A DNA stretch of 45,073 bases from Planoprotostelium fungivorum (taxonomy: Eukaryota; Evosea; Variosea; Cavosteliida; Cavosteliaceae). The stretch is from assembly GCA_003024175.1 (NCBI GenBank), contig MDYQ01000272.1, forward strand, positions 1 to 45,073, read 5' to 3'. Positions 1 to 10,512 of the stretch are shown in pieces (the first letter of the stretch is position 1; each line of letters begins with the position of its first letter). The notes beneath the pieces were generated by a model. That model made no database searches. It was not told the DNA's origin and worked only from the letters and a program-made list of their open reading frames with translations. The position numbers were made by a program, and so were the translations under genes.

Positions 1-3
1 TAG

Positions 4-1891
4 GAGAGACTTCAATGGATCGAAACAATCAAGAGGACCATAGCTCGACACAAGAGACGTATGCTTGACTTGTCGTATCTGCAGAAGGTGACATGGTCAT
101 TCACCTGCTCTTCGAATGACACCGTCTTGAAGTTCAAGAACAGAACGCCAGTCGTGGTCCTCGTTCAATCTCTCTGGCGTAGGAGAAAAGCATGTCAGCA
201 CATCGCACAGCTACACAAAGTTTATTCACGCAGGAAGAAGATCGCGAATGAGATCCTCACGACAGAACAATCTTACGTCGGCTCACTTCAATTGTTGGTA
301 GAGGTGAATCATCATGTTCATCATTCAGAATGTTGATCACGATCATGTGGTGTGATGTGATGATGAAACATGAAAAAAACTGAGCATCGAATCAGGTCTA
401 CGTGAATCCTTTACGCAAGAAGAGCCCATCCATACTATCACCCGAAGACATCAACCTCATCTTCTCCACCATATCCGAATTGGCCGAGCTGCACGAAGTA
501 TTATTGACACGTCTCCAACAAAGAATGGAGAATTGGTATCCACGACAACGGATCGGACAATTATTCTGCGACAAGGTGAGGGAGATGAAAGGAAACGAAC
601 TCAATCGCCAAGGAATTCCTGTTCAAATTGAAGATGTACTGCTCTCAGTATGTATCCAACTATCAGCAGTCCCTCGCTGCGTTAGTCAGATTAGAAGGAG
701 AGAACGAAAACTTTTCGAATTTTCTTGAAGTGAGTTGACATACAACCTCCTCGTCCCTTGTATGAGAGGAAAAATCGAAGAATGATCGGTTACAATTCGT
801 TGAAATTTGACGCGGGAGACAGGCTCTGCTTAACGATCCTCGTTGTAGATCACTGACTCTGAACGATCTACTGATCATGCCCGTACAACGAATTCCTCGC
901 TACGAACTCCTCTTGAAGGTGAATATGAAATCTCATCGAAATTTCGCTCGCTCAACCGATCAGGACCTCATGCGTTTCACTTCACAAGAAGATGATGATT
1001 ATCCCGATTTAGACAACGCCGCACGCGAATTCAAGGACATCAACTCGTTCACCAACACGCGAACGCAAGAGGCCAACACGGTCAGGAGACTGAGAAACGT
1101 TCAACACAAAGTGAGAAGGGTCAGCATAAAAGAAGCACTACTCCAACCAGGTGATGATGATCAGATGATGATCATCGTGATGCGATCGCGATCGTCACGA
1201 TGAACGATCGGACGTGTCGACTGATGACTTCTTCAGGTAGAACCCTGGTGAGGGAAGGATTTCTCGTTTATTCTTCAAAGAAGAGAGACAAGATGATGTA
1301 TGGATTTCTCTTCGCAGACTGTCTCTACCTATCGAAGAAGACAGACAAGAAGAACGTCTCTCACCGTTACGACTTCAAGGTGAAATTGTCTGCATCTCAC
1401 TCGTATTCATCTCGTTCAGGAAGTCATCCCTTTAGAAGGGGCATCCGTACAAGACATCACTTCTACCCCCATACCATCCTACCGTACGTACCGTACGTAC
1501 ACTGATACCCGACTGACCCTCTCAGCGGAAGCTTCTTCACCCCCTCTACGTAAATCGAGCGCAACGTCGATGAAAAGTCCAGTTCAGAGCACTCGCTCGG
1601 TGGTAGAAAAGTTCAAACTGAGTAAGAGCTCGCCGGAAAATAGCAAAATATTCTCCGCCAGCACGGGCTCCCTCTTCAAACTGGCTAACAAGAACACACC
1701 GCGTGAGTTTTTATCGTGGAGTGATCACGTGACACACATCAGAGAAGGAATACCCCCATGCGTTCTCCATCGCATGCGTTCGCGATGGCGTCAGCATCAC
1801 CTTCACTTTTAAAGTGGAGAAGAGTAACGAGAAGAAGGGCTGGGTGAATGCCATCAATAAGGCCATACGTGATCTGATGGAGGAGATATAA
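4..1891 (+). CDS. RhoGEF (IQ-DH-PH), 5' part missing
   Basis: This is the 3' part of a Dbl-family guanine nucleotide exchange factor for Rho/Rac GTPases. The window opens with TAG, read as the 3' end of an intron, after which the frame is open, so earlier exons lie outside. The order is an IQ-like basic helix (VVLVQSLWRRRKA), then the DH domain starting at KKIANEILTTEQSYVGSL and running through NDLLIMPVQRIPRYELLLK, which is the most diagnostic DH segment, then a PH domain (GRTLVREGFLVYSSKKRDK, YGFLFADCLYLSKK) whose last helix is KGWVNAINKAIRDL. Introns fall at about 303-397, 584-650, 729-820, 919-960, 1152-1235, 1379-1420 and 1705-1747; the fourth DH exon starts near 821 in phase 0. The stop is TAA at 1889. 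The PH domain carries a Ser/Thr-rich insert before its last strands. The architecture resembles the second RhoGEF at the other end of the window. The family call is firm; the GTPase target cannot be told. Confidence 0.88.
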
Positions 1892-2464
1892 AGATGTAAA
1901 GAATAGCGGTCGGTGTGTCGTTGCAAGGTCTTCGCATGAGATCGTGTTCTGGGAAGAAATTCCGTTTTTCTTCGGCGTTTCAGTGGAAGGAGAGAGTCAC
2001 AGCGTCCACGTTCTCTCATCTCAGAGATTGAGAAGGGACATAAGGTTCACTGCGCGGGGTCGAGTAAGGTTCTAAAGAGTGTCTGTGTGTGCTTCCACGT
2101 CGGGGTGTGAGGCTTGAAATAATTCGAAATTGACAGTCACAGGTTTTGTTTGAAAGCCCGCGGAGAAATGGATACACGCCGGTACTTTGATGCATTGCTC
2201 GCCTCTTCCTCTTCGTCTCTCTACGTATTTACGTGAACGGCTGCTATTCTCAGATGAGAATCTATAGAGGATGCATCACCTCGTTCTGTGGAGGTGCATC
2301 GAGAAGTCTTGGATTGTCATCTATAGATATAGAATACTATGGCGACCGTGCGGGGAACTGTCAGATGGAATGGATCGCCCGCGGCAGAGTATGAGGTTGC
2401 ATAAATATTGTACGTGACAACAACAGGAATGCAGACGGCACACAATCAGGAGAGGAGAGGCAGC
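1892..2464. other. intergenic region, no gene seen
   Basis: The 570-nt gap between the RhoGEF stop and the zinc-finger start has no convincing reading frame. It contains an imperfect inverted repeat around 2262-2330, in which GATGCATCACCTC is followed by GAGGTGCATC and both are flanked by copies of ATCTATAGA. This could fold as a hairpin in the 3' UTR of the upstream gene or in the promoter of the downstream one. Confidence 0.4.
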
Positions 2465-2963
2465 ATGGACAATATACTGAACTCGAAGGACGAGAGTATC
2501 ACAGTGAAGGATAGTGATGGCGTATTCATCTGGGTGACGGTGAGCGTCAGGGATCAAATGGAACAAGGTAGACTGACCCATGATTAGAGGACACCCAAGG
2601 CGTTAGACAGAGAGGACTCATCTTCCATCGTAATGCAACTTCCCCCTTACCTTCCCTTGTATGAGGAGGATAATAGCGATGGAAACTCCAAGATAATGGG
2701 AAGAGAGTGCACAGGTAAACTCAATCATTTCAATGAGTTCTGATCACAACGCAGACATCCCCATTTTCAACATCAGGAAGAAGCGCAGGAAAAAGGACGA
2801 GGTGGAGAGGAAGTTTTCTTGTCCAATGAGATGCGGAAGAGCCTATGGAACAGAGGGTGCACTCAAAACCCATCTGAAGAACAAACACAAAGACGATCCC
2901 ATCATGCACGACAAGATCAGCAATAACATCAGATGGCCAAGGGTATCCATCGCCCAGACCTGA
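2465..2963 (+). CDS. small C2H2 zinc-finger protein
   Basis: Three exons join into a protein of about 137 residues. Exon 1 starts MDNILNSKDESITVKD and ends at a GTGAGC donor near 2540. Exon 2 (RTPKALDRED..., LPPYLPLYEEDN) starts after the TTAG near 2587. Exon 3 starts after the GCAG near 2756 with a basic stretch (IRKKRRKKDE) that looks like a nuclear localisation signal. A single zinc finger follows: FSCPMRCGRAYGTEGALKTH then LKNKH, with the spacing C-x3-C-x12-H-x4-H. The protein ends RVSIAQT at a TGA. One finger plus a basic patch suggests a nuclear nucleic-acid-binding protein. I do not recognise the segment around LPPYLPLYEED and cannot assign a target. The exon joins keep phase, which supports the model. 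Confidence 0.7.
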
Positions 2964-3176
2964 TCATGGAAAGGTGTTTTTGATGATGTATCAAGAGGAA
3001 GAATTGTACAAAATAGGCTTGAAATAAAATGTATTGAATGACGGTCTATTGCTACAAAACTGACCAATGCATCAAAAGAGGGGAGAGTGACACAGGAGCT
3101 CAGAATGCATGGGCTTGGACAAAGATGTAATTTTAATGTAAATAGATGGTACTTGAAACGTGTTCCGTTCTCCACC

Positions 3177-4239
3177 TCATGGGCAGCACCCAATCGATGC
3201 AGGGTGCTCACCAACTTGAAGCTTATCCTGAACCATCTGTCCGAGACTCTCGTCGACATCTTCTTCTTCTTCTTCTTCCGTTTCTTCCTCTTCATCAGAG
3301 GACTCTTCCGCTTCTTCTTCATCAGCCGCAACAGCTTGAGATTCTTCATCTGAAGAGTATGGAGGCAGTTCTGTCACCTCTCAATTCAACGAGCCATGTC
3401 CCACCACCCTCTCACCTTCGATGCCATTCTGCGTGCTTTCCTCAGTCTCTTGCCATTCTCCGGCTTCTGCTACGTCATTCAAATCGGCCACGTCACCGTC
3501 CGAGCTGAACGTCAGAGTGGTCAACTGATCGTCATCGTGCACTGGCTCTTCCTTGACAATCATATCGAGTATAGGATCGTAATGGTAAGGTCTGGCCACC
3601 ACCGGTTCATCCGTCTGTTGTTCCATGACGGGTGACAGCGTGAAAACTGAAGTGGTGTGAGCGAACGGATGAGAGAAGAGGATTCACCTGGCTCTGGTGC
3701 CTGCACAGGATCGGCTATGGACAAGGAGTCGAACGAAGAGGTGACGTACGCGGGGGAATCGAATCGAAGACGATCAGGCAAGTCGATCAGCCTGAACATC
3801 TTAGCGGCGGCTGCGAGGTCTTCCAGTTCATCGTCGATGGAAGCCTCTAACGCCCTCTTGTGGCGGTGCGTGGCGGTGACTCCGATAGGGCAGGCCTCGG
3901 TGGGTGTTTGTCTCTTGTTGATGAACTTGATCTTCAAACGTGGGATGGTGATGCTGTCCTTCGGTGTCGTTGTGGGGGTGGAGATCACACGGTCGGGTGA
4001 GGCTGGAGCAGGGGTTGAAGCCACACGGTCAGGTAAGGGTGGAGCGGGGGTGGAGACCACCCGTGCGGGTAAGGCTGAGGCGGGGGTGTCGTTGATGATT
4101 GGGGCGATGAACGGATACGCCAGGCTCCTAGATGGATTAAGGTGGCCGCGTCGCTGCCGGAAGATCTTCTCTCCATAGTTCTACCGTTGCGTGTGACCGG
4201 GGTGGTGAGAAAATAGGAATACAAGTCACACGACTCCAT
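3177..4239 (-). CDS. unknown protein with a very acidic C-terminus
   Basis: The gene reads leftward. A central exon carries a short proline-rich repeat, three copies of a pattern like P-x-R-V-x-STPA (ALPARVVSTPA, PLPDRVASTPA, ASPDRVISTPT), followed by a basic segment (RLKIKFINKRQ) and a helix (DELEDLAAAAKMFRLIDL). A 41-nt intron (GTGAAT...TTCAG, near 3690-3650) leads to an exon with VKEEPVHDDDQ. A 43-nt intron near 3415-3373 leads to the last exon, which holds long Glu/Asp runs (ADEEEAEESSDEEEE) and ends ASIGCCP. A likely first exon begins MESCDLYSYFLTTPV at 4239, but its join to the repeat exon does not resolve cleanly, so the N-terminus is uncertain. The acidic tail and basic middle suggest a nuclear or chromatin-related protein, which is inference. 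I do not recognise the family. Confidence 0.5.
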
Positions 4240-4371
4240 GTCTACAATTCTCACGGTCCATCTGTAACCAAAAACAGTACAGCTGACACAGAATAAACTA
4301 TACACATCTATCTCCTGCAAGCATCATCTCGAACACATCATCACAATGAGAATGCACGATCTTCTCCATCA

Positions 4372-6457
4372 TCACGCGAGGTTTTTATTCCTATAGATGA
4401 CGTAATCTCCATACACGTTCTTCTTCTTCGACACTACAGGTACCCAGAAGGCCCTCAGAAGTGGATGAGAGTGCGATGCGATGAGAAACTTCTCTCGAAA
4501 GACAGCTGTGAAGGGGTGTCCCTCCGAGAACCAAACCTCTTCCACATCAGGCAGCTCTAAATCTACGAAATAATGACAATCCTTCCAAGCGTCCACCTAT
4601 TTCCGTCACTACAACGAGCCGTCTCATTCAAATGAAACGCCTCACGTAACGCTCCGTCTCTTCGCGGTTCATGTCGTTGAAATGTGGCGGGAAACCGTGG
4701 GTGGAATATGTCTCGTTGTAGAGAGCCGGAAGTTGACCTCCGAACCCCGATCGGACGAATCGGAGGGTGTGGTTGGGTGGCACAAAGAAATGAGACGGAA
4801 AGCGGTACCACTCCTTTGCGACGCAGACGTTGACGGCCGTTGAGGTGTTCGCCGTGGGGAGAGATTCAAATTTTGAATACAGGAAGAATGGCGCGGAATA
4901 ATTGACGCCGTTGCTGATGAGATGAGTGGGAGGAAGAGGAAGACGTTCACCTGACGATGCGAGAGACCGACAATAAAACGAATAAAATGAGGAATAAATT
5001 CTTCAAAACTCCGACGATCTTGGAGAACGTCACGACCTGCCGTCTTCAGTTCATCTACACCGTTGTAGATCCTCACTTTTCCTGAAAATCCCAATTTTCT
5101 CAGAATAACGGTTGAAGCCTCGATCGAACATTGGATGGTGATGGAAGATGTCAGACAGACCAATGGATAGATAACAAAGAGGAACCTCTCTTCTTTGTGG
5201 GCCATACGAAGCATGACTGCCATCCAGATGTAAAATGGCAGAGTGTAGATGCACTTATTCAATCGGAAATTTCCCAGAGACATCTTCGACGTGATCGCTA
5301 GGACCTGTTCGAAATTCAAATTCCGTTCGATGGCGGGAAATCACCGGTAGAGATAGGAAAGCGAGGGGGAAGAGGAGATTGAAGTTGAGGAAGCCGTTGA
5401 TGACGTAAAACGTCCAAGGTTCAACTCCGTACAGGTCCGCACCGTGCGGAGTGAAGACGTTGTAGAGGATGATGTTGAGGGGTGGAACGATCCATTTGCG
5501 GTAGAAGTGGTAATCTACAACGAGCCCGGGCCCCTGGTACAATGTGAGTACTTCCTCGTTAAGATGACGGTGACGACGATGATGATGATGATGTCATTGT
5601 CTTGAAGATGATGATCGTGAGAGCCCACCAATAAGAAGGGAAGAGATGCCGCAGCAGAGAAGAGAGTCTTGAAGAAGCCAAGAGAATAGATGGCATCCAA
5701 GGCGATGGGTAGAGCTAGCACGAGACAGAAGGGCCAACCCAGGAGGGTGGCGGCGGCGACTGAGATGACTGCCATGGAGAGGTCTCTGGTCATCCAGAAT
5801 GAGATGGCAAGTGTGGTGAAACACATGGAAAAGGAGGAAGGGAGGAAAGCTGTGACACGTGTGAGATGATCATGTTTCAAGATGTGATTGTGATACGATG
5901 TGAGGTTATGACGAGACGCCTATGACTCGATCGGGGTGATGTGATGTGATCTGATTTTGTGGTGGAAGATGGATCTAAGTGAGAGGTATCACATGTGGAG
6001 GCGTTGAACATTCCGGGGCTGAATGAGAGGAACAAGAGCGTCAAAGCACCCACATTGGGACCGAATGTAGCGGCGGTAGATCTGACAAATTTGTATTCGC
6101 AAAGGGCAGAGAAGAGGCCGAGGCAAGCTCTCACTCCAAAGAAAGCCACAATCTGATGGAAACGGTCAGTATCTCGATCAAGACACTCGCACGTCTCAAG
6201 ATCACCTTATTTCCTGTCAAGATGATGAAGAGCTTGGCAAGCATGGCGTGTAGACCAATGTATGAGTATGATCTTAACCCAAATTCAGGGCTATACTCCC
6301 ACGTCTGTAATCCTTTTCCAGTGAGGAGGTAGTGTGTTGGTTCCCAGTAATTCATAACCTCATCACAATCTGATAACGTGTTGAAGTTGAGCAGGGTCGA
6401 TAAAAGTCGAGCGACGACCAAGGTGAAGAAGGCATATCGTAACACTGCCTCAACCAT
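4372..6457 (-). CDS. ALG9: ALG9-type alpha-1,2-mannosyltransferase
   Basis: This is a GT22-family multi-pass ER membrane enzyme that adds alpha-1,2-linked mannoses from dolichol-phosphate mannose to the lipid-linked N-glycan precursor in the ER lumen. The N-terminus carries the family signature SDCDEVMNYWEPTHYL, then TWEYSPEFGLRSYSYIGLHA, which matches ALG9 more closely than the other GT22 members PIG-B and ALG12. A later exon has HKEERFLFVIYPL, the conserved luminal motif of the family. The C-terminal part includes DCHYFVDLELPDVEE and NVYGDYVIYRNKNL. There are at least six exons with short introns. The one near 5514 has its acceptor formed by CGTTGTAG, and the one near 4590-4637 contains the same motif internally. 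ATG is at 6457 (MVEAVLRYAFF) and the stop at 4372. The acidic unknown gene follows on the same strand about 130 nt downstream. Confidence 0.92.
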
Positions 6458-7044
6458 TTTCCATACGATCGTTGAATCTGAATCGCTGACGATGCTGATG
6501 TGTCAATCCGAATAGGAGTGTCTGGCTGAAACCAGAATAAAATCAACTTTTATTCACGTTTCTGTTCCTTCCCGTGAATATGGATCTCGTGACGACCGAG
6601 GAGGCCTCGGGAACGACAGTGTACAATCTTCATTCTCGTGAAGCTTCAAGCCAATTGGAAACAGGACGACCACATCTTATCATCCGCACTTCTGATCAAA
6701 CATAACCCCACGTTCTCAGAATTCCCAGTACATGTGAAAAAAAAGACCCGCCCGCGGGCTTCTCATCCTCTACTTTGACGACCCAGGCCCGGGGCCAGCG
6801 CAACATCTGACAGATCCAGGCTGCCTTATCGATAGTTTCTCGGCGTCGCCCTGGAGATCTCTACCAGGTGGTAAGCCTCGTTGAAATTTCTCTGCCTTCG
6901 CTCCAATTGGCATGAGCAGGGATGCACTCTTTTGCGCCTCAAATTCAAGCTTTCACGGAGTCTGCAGGGACGCTTAAGGACCGCCGTAGGTCGGCTGTCT
7001 TCGTGGAAAAGTGTTGATCTGTCGCAGCACAACACACGCCCGAC
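6458..7044. other. intergenic region with a GC-rich block
   Basis: No confident protein gene is visible. A 41-codon open frame starts with ATG at 6580 (+) but has no recognisable features. From about 6740 to 6860 the sequence is unusually GC-rich for this window, with palindromes GCCCGCGGGC and GGCCCGGGGCC. On the minus strand this block runs straight into a run of eight T at 6737-6744, a pattern that could mark the end of an RNA polymerase III transcript (see the separate entry). Confidence 0.4.
6737..6900 (-). ncRNA. possible Pol III transcript, unassigned
   Basis: Reading leftward, a GC-rich and potentially structured stretch ends in GCGGGCGGGTC followed by eight T, resembling an RNA polymerase III terminator directly after a stem. 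Stem-forming pieces include CAGCCTGG with CCGGGCCTGG and ACCACCTGG with CTCCAGG. I compared it by eye with SRP RNA, RNase P, U6, U3 and 7SK and found no convincing match, and I see no clear internal A or B box. The 5' end given is arbitrary. This is only a candidate. Confidence 0.15.
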
Positions 7045-7245
7045 ATGAAGGGGAAGGAGCAAGAGACCATCACGCAACCCAATAAGAAGCAGAAGAGAGA
7101 AGAGGAGGGGAGACAATTGAGGAGGGCTACACGATTCTCTTTCGCGATGCAGATGACGACGGAGGAGAGATTGAGAATCATCACTGGACTCATACATCCG
7201 TCGTCGCAAGATACGACGCTACGAATCAAGACACTGAGACAGTAG
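7045..7245 (+). CDS. short basic hypothetical protein
   Basis: An uninterrupted 66-codon frame encodes a Lys/Arg/Gln-rich N-terminal half (TQPNKKQKREEEGRQLRR) and a more ordinary C-terminal half (TTEERLRIITGLIHPSSQ). It ends LRIKTLRQ. About 20 nt after the stop is an AT-rich stretch (TTTTATTTATG). I recognise no domain. The basic segment would fit a nuclear protein, or the frame may be the last exon of a gene whose earlier exons I cannot see, or chance. Confidence 0.28.
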   Translation: MKGKEQETITQPNKKQKREEEGRQLRRATRFSFAMQMTTEERLRIITGLIHPSSQDTTLRIKTLRQ

Positions 7246-7678
7246 GAAGAGATCGACACGCACAAGTTTTATTTATGTTGCCTGTATAAAAAGATGACCA
7301 TGTTATGTAAGCGTCTCCGCCTCTTATCATCGTCGATGGGATCACACCAGCAATCGTCAGTTGATCAGACGTGAATTATAGAGGCACTTCCACACCCACA
7401 GAGGAAGGAAGCAGTCGCTGTTGACGCCAACATTTTGGATTTTCACAGGGAAAGTTCATCTGTCTTCGGGGTTACCGGATTAACGTCACCAGTGGAGCGT
7501 CCAGGACAGCGACATCGATCATTCAAATGTGAAGAGGTCTCACTTGTGGGGGAGGAGAAGGCCTATGAGTTTCATTCGACAGGAGCACCATGAGGTCTAA
7601 GGATGCGTCAAAATATAGTCGGCTGTCACAAACTCTTCAACTATTTTCGGTTTTGTGCGGGTCATTCAACGAGAAATC
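7246..7678. other. intergenic region, promoter of DOMON gene
   Basis: This 430-nt stretch has no coding signal. A TATA-like TGTATAAAAAG lies at about 7284, too far upstream to be an obvious core promoter for the DOMON gene unless the 5' UTR is long. Confidence 0.35.
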
Positions 7679-8513
7679 ATGAGGTGGCTCATCCTCTTTG
7701 CGATCTTCTGCGCCCTTGTCTTTGGAGATGCTTCGAACTCGACGGACATTAATAGCGGCACCATCACCACCGATGGTACTTGGACGGTGATTTACACCCA
7801 ACAAGTGTACCTGATCGAAGATAGGCTGTGTGGACAAAATCAGCCGACAAGACTAGCATCACATTCAATATCACCGCTCAGACCACAGGGTGGGTCGGCA
7901 TCGGATTCAACAGCGTGGGCTTGATGGGCGGCGCAGACATCACCACCTCTTGGATAACGAACAACGCTGTTACCATCTTTGATGCGTGCGTATGGATGGC
8001 ATCGTGTTCAGGCTGATGTGAACAGATATGCGACGATGGAAGCACAACCACAACCCGATACGAAGTCGGGAGGATCCAACGATGTATCTGCTGTTTCAGG
8101 CAGTGAGGTAACCGCCGTTTCTCATATGCGATGTGCATACTGACATCCATTAGTCTGCGACCTCGACGACAGTGGTCTTCACACGCCCAATGGCGGCAAC
8201 AGACAAGAACGATAACGCCATACAGGGGAAGATCTACGTTCTATGGGCGTGGGGAACTCAAGATGGTGTCGGTGATGCCAGCAGTCCACAATTCCCTCAA
8301 CACGAGAGATACGGCTCCGGTGAGATGGAAGCTCATGCTTTCATCATCGATTGACAGAAACCGTTAGTGCAGATCAACTTTGGAACGAGAAACAACGCCA
8401 CGGTGGTTGGCAGCAGTGGGACGAGCGGAGGTCAGAGAGGGACGGCTGGGAAGACCTTGACTGTGGGATGGATGCTCATCTTCTGTCTCGTGGCGGGCAT
8501 CAGCACCATGTAG
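7679..8513 (+). CDS. secreted or surface DOMON-domain protein
   Basis: The protein starts with a signal peptide (MRWLILFAIFCALVFGDA) followed by one DOMON domain, a beta-sandwich that in other proteins binds heme or sugar. Diagnostic pieces are SITFNITAQTTGWVGIGFN, GGADITTSWI, DAYATMEAQPQPDT and GKIYVLWAWGTQDG. Introns of 38-48 nt join these pieces in phase: GTGATT...GATAG after DGTWT, GTGCGT...AACAG (40 nt) after IFDA, one ending TCCATTAG near 8153, and one of about 48 nt near 8317-8364. The last exon is a Gly/Ser/Thr-rich linker and a hydrophobic tail (TVGWMLIFCLVAGISTM) ending at TAG 8511. The tail could be a membrane anchor or a GPI-attachment signal. Length is about 210 residues. A second DOMON gene lies 7 kb downstream on the same strand. 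Substrate and cofactor are unknown. Confidence 0.82.
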
Positions 8514-8567
8514 AACCCTCATCATCAACACCAATGATTGTGATAGTATATAATTTGTCCATGATGA

Positions 8568-9720
8568 CTACCGTTGGCTCTTTATTTCTTTTTCGACAGT
8601 TTTGCATCGCTCCGCCGCCGTTTTCATGCACTGTTTCAACTTCTCATCGTCTAATGAGGTCCCTCCGCTCTTTCTGATCGTCACGAGAGATCCATCAGAG
8701 CGAGTCACAATCGTCAACAGTCCAGAAGACAGCTCCTCCTCTTCTGCGCTGGGATCCACGAGTACTTGTCTGTCGCGGGTCAGTCGCAGTCGCAGGTTCC
8801 AGTCTCCTCACTCATCGATGATGGCGAAGGTGGTGGGGACGAGATGATGGAGGATGTTGATCCTTCCAGACGATGCATCGATCGGCATGGCGATCATCTG
8901 ATTCTCTTTCGTCACGACTAATTGCGGTAATCGAACTGTTTGCATGAGTGAAGCGGTTCGAATTGAAGTTTGTGAAAATCGACAACAAATGCAAATAAAA
9001 GTTACCATTTTGGATGGCCGAGAAGAGTGCAATGAGAGCTGCATCACCGATACTTCCGTCGTGATTGATGCAATACACGTCTGCGTATAGATACCATACC
9101 ATCCCGGGTAATGAGTCCTCTTCTTCATCATCTTCTACGGCCTCGTGGCGTGTCATCTTGACTTTCATGTCTTCCAAAGATAGATGGTGAGGGCTGCGGA
9201 CGAGTTCGTTGAGCCAATGACCGAGAGCTTGAGCCTCTTCGGTTGGTTTGCCCGTTCGGAAGCGAGAAGAACAGATGGGCGTCATCTCCACATTGACAAC
9301 TGAAGAGTCGATTAGAACGGATGATTTGAGCATCATAAACGAAGCGTTCTGATGATCTCCTCTATCAGATGACAACGATCGAATTGATTCCGTGGTGATG
9401 TTTGATGCAAATATGAAGAAGGGAGATGATCGAAGAGGAGTCTCACTGATTTGTCCATTCGGTGTAGCATCTGTTGGAGGTCCCACCTCAGCTACAATGG
9501 CACAAGTGACAGAGGTTCCATCTCCTCCACCTCCGCCCAGTTTCTGACTGCCGTGTGTGTTACCGATACGGACGAAAGCTGAGCCGTTGCTGCTGCCGAA
9601 GGAATTGACGCTGATCTTCGTATTACGAGCATCGTCTAAACTTCTTCCGTCAGGTCTGACGTTGTGGGCCAAGAACTTCTTGTGAAACTCGGAAGAATAG
9701 ATCTTTCGAAACGATTCCAT
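8568..9720 (-). CDS. EXOSC8: exosome subunit RRP43/EXOSC8 (RNase PH fold)
   Basis: This is a core subunit of the eukaryotic RNA exosome ring, which processes and degrades RNA in nucleus and cytosol; ring subunits of this type are normally catalytically inactive. The N-terminus FHKKFLAHNVRPDGRSLDDA is the RNase-PH-like signature. It continues SVNSFGSSNGSAFVRIGNT, then TSVTCAIVAEVGPP. Later exons carry PICSSRFRTGKPTEEAQALG, WYLYADVYCINHDGSIGDA, LPQLVVTKENQ and VPTTFAIIDE joined to QVLVDPSAEEEELSSGLLTI. The order matches EXOSC8 rather than RRP42, RRP45 or the catalytic bacterial enzyme. The last intron (GTGAGGAG...CGACAG, near 8813-8772) keeps phase. An insertion rich in Glu/Asp (AVEDDEEEDSL) lies before WYLYAD. 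The gene converges on the DOMON gene, with stops 55 nt apart, and diverges from the small membrane protein gene. Confidence 0.9.
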
Positions 9721-9824
9721 CGTGATGATACGATCTGATCAGCTGATGTCAAAAAAAAAAGAAAAATAAATGATCAAGATAAACAATCAGACACAGGCAA
9801 CAGCGATCTCCACATCACCCCAAA
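9721..9824. promoter_or_regulatory. 104-nt divergent promoter
   Basis: The start codons of the exosome subunit (leftward) and the small membrane protein (rightward) are only about 104 nt apart, so both promoters must share this space. It contains an A-rich stretch (ten A, then GAAAAATAAATG). No TATA box is obvious. Confidence 0.5.
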
Positions 9825-10153
9825 ATGAAGGTCACACAACCTCTCCGTGCAGGAGATCTCAAATACCAACACGCCGGAAGCTTTCTCGGTCACACACCAA
9901 AGGGTATCGACTACTGGGCCGCATATCGTCTGGACCCTAAGGGCAGCTTCCAATGGACTTACCGTGCCAAGAAACACATCTACTTGTGGGGATTCGGTCT
10001 GATATTCGCCACATTCTACCTGTGTGCCAAGACACAAGTGCGGATGGATTGAAAAATGTAACACTGATGGAAAAACAGGAAGACATCGACACGGCGGCAT
10101 GGGGAAAATCCAAGGATCGTTCTTTCATGTTCCGTGGCCCTCAGAACGAGTGA
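9825..10153 (+). CDS. small single-helix membrane protein
   Basis: Two exons encode about 95 residues. Exon 1 starts MKVTQPLRAGDLKYQHAG and includes HTPKGIDYWAAYRLDPKG, a basic segment (TYRAKKHIYLWG) and one transmembrane helix (YLWGFGLIFATFYLCAK). A 41-nt intron (GTGCGG...AAACAG) follows CAKTQ. Exon 2 encodes EDIDTAAWGKSKDRSFMFRG and ends PQNE. Ignoring the intron gives a shorter protein ending QVRMD, so the splice matters. Size, a basic N-terminus, one helix and a hydrophilic tail resemble accessory subunits of mitochondrial respiratory complexes, but I do not recognise the family and this is a guess. Confidence 0.6.
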
Positions 10154-10512
10154 CTGGTCCATGTGAAAATATAAACGACGAGAGGAGATTTGTCACAAGA
10201 TTTTTCGTCATCTCTTACAGCGCCAGAGCTCTGATGCCACAGAAAGTGTTTCATTCATATCGTCGACGACACCATTGTAATTGCCTCTCGCAGCTGAGCA
10301 GATGCGGCGAACCTATTTACACGTGTGATATACAGGTCGTAGAACAGATGATTCTGTCTGTCACTGAGATGGTGTGGGGCATTCTGGTGGTGATGGCGGT
10401 GCCTGCCGAAAATCATTGAATCGGAAATTACGCACAGAAGATCATAAATCGCCACGGGGCACAAATCACAACTAGCATTGTCAACGAGTCGCCCTCTTAA
10501 ATCTGTGTTCAC
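10154..10512. other. intergenic region, no gene seen
   Basis: This holds the 3' flank of the small membrane protein gene and the 5' flank of the lipase-GTPase gene. I find no frame with coding character on either strand and no notable repeat. Confidence 0.4.

Noticed and set aside
841-848. CGTTGTAG near 841 as a 3' splice site in the first RhoGEF
   Set aside because: The DH domain continues in frame across it (NDPRCRSLTLNDLL), so here the motif is coding and the true acceptor is about 20 nt upstream.
6880-6935. U6 snRNA-like string on the minus strand (AATTGGAGCGA followed by CAGAGAAA)
   Set aside because: The match is limited to about 20 nt, the AGC triad and intramolecular stem region do not follow, and there is no correctly placed T-run.
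7803-8005. Very short introns of 20-22 nt in the first DOMON gene
   Set aside because: Alternative donors (GTGATT and GTGCGT) give 38- and 40-nt introns in phase and a better fit to the DOMON consensus, matching the usual intron size here.
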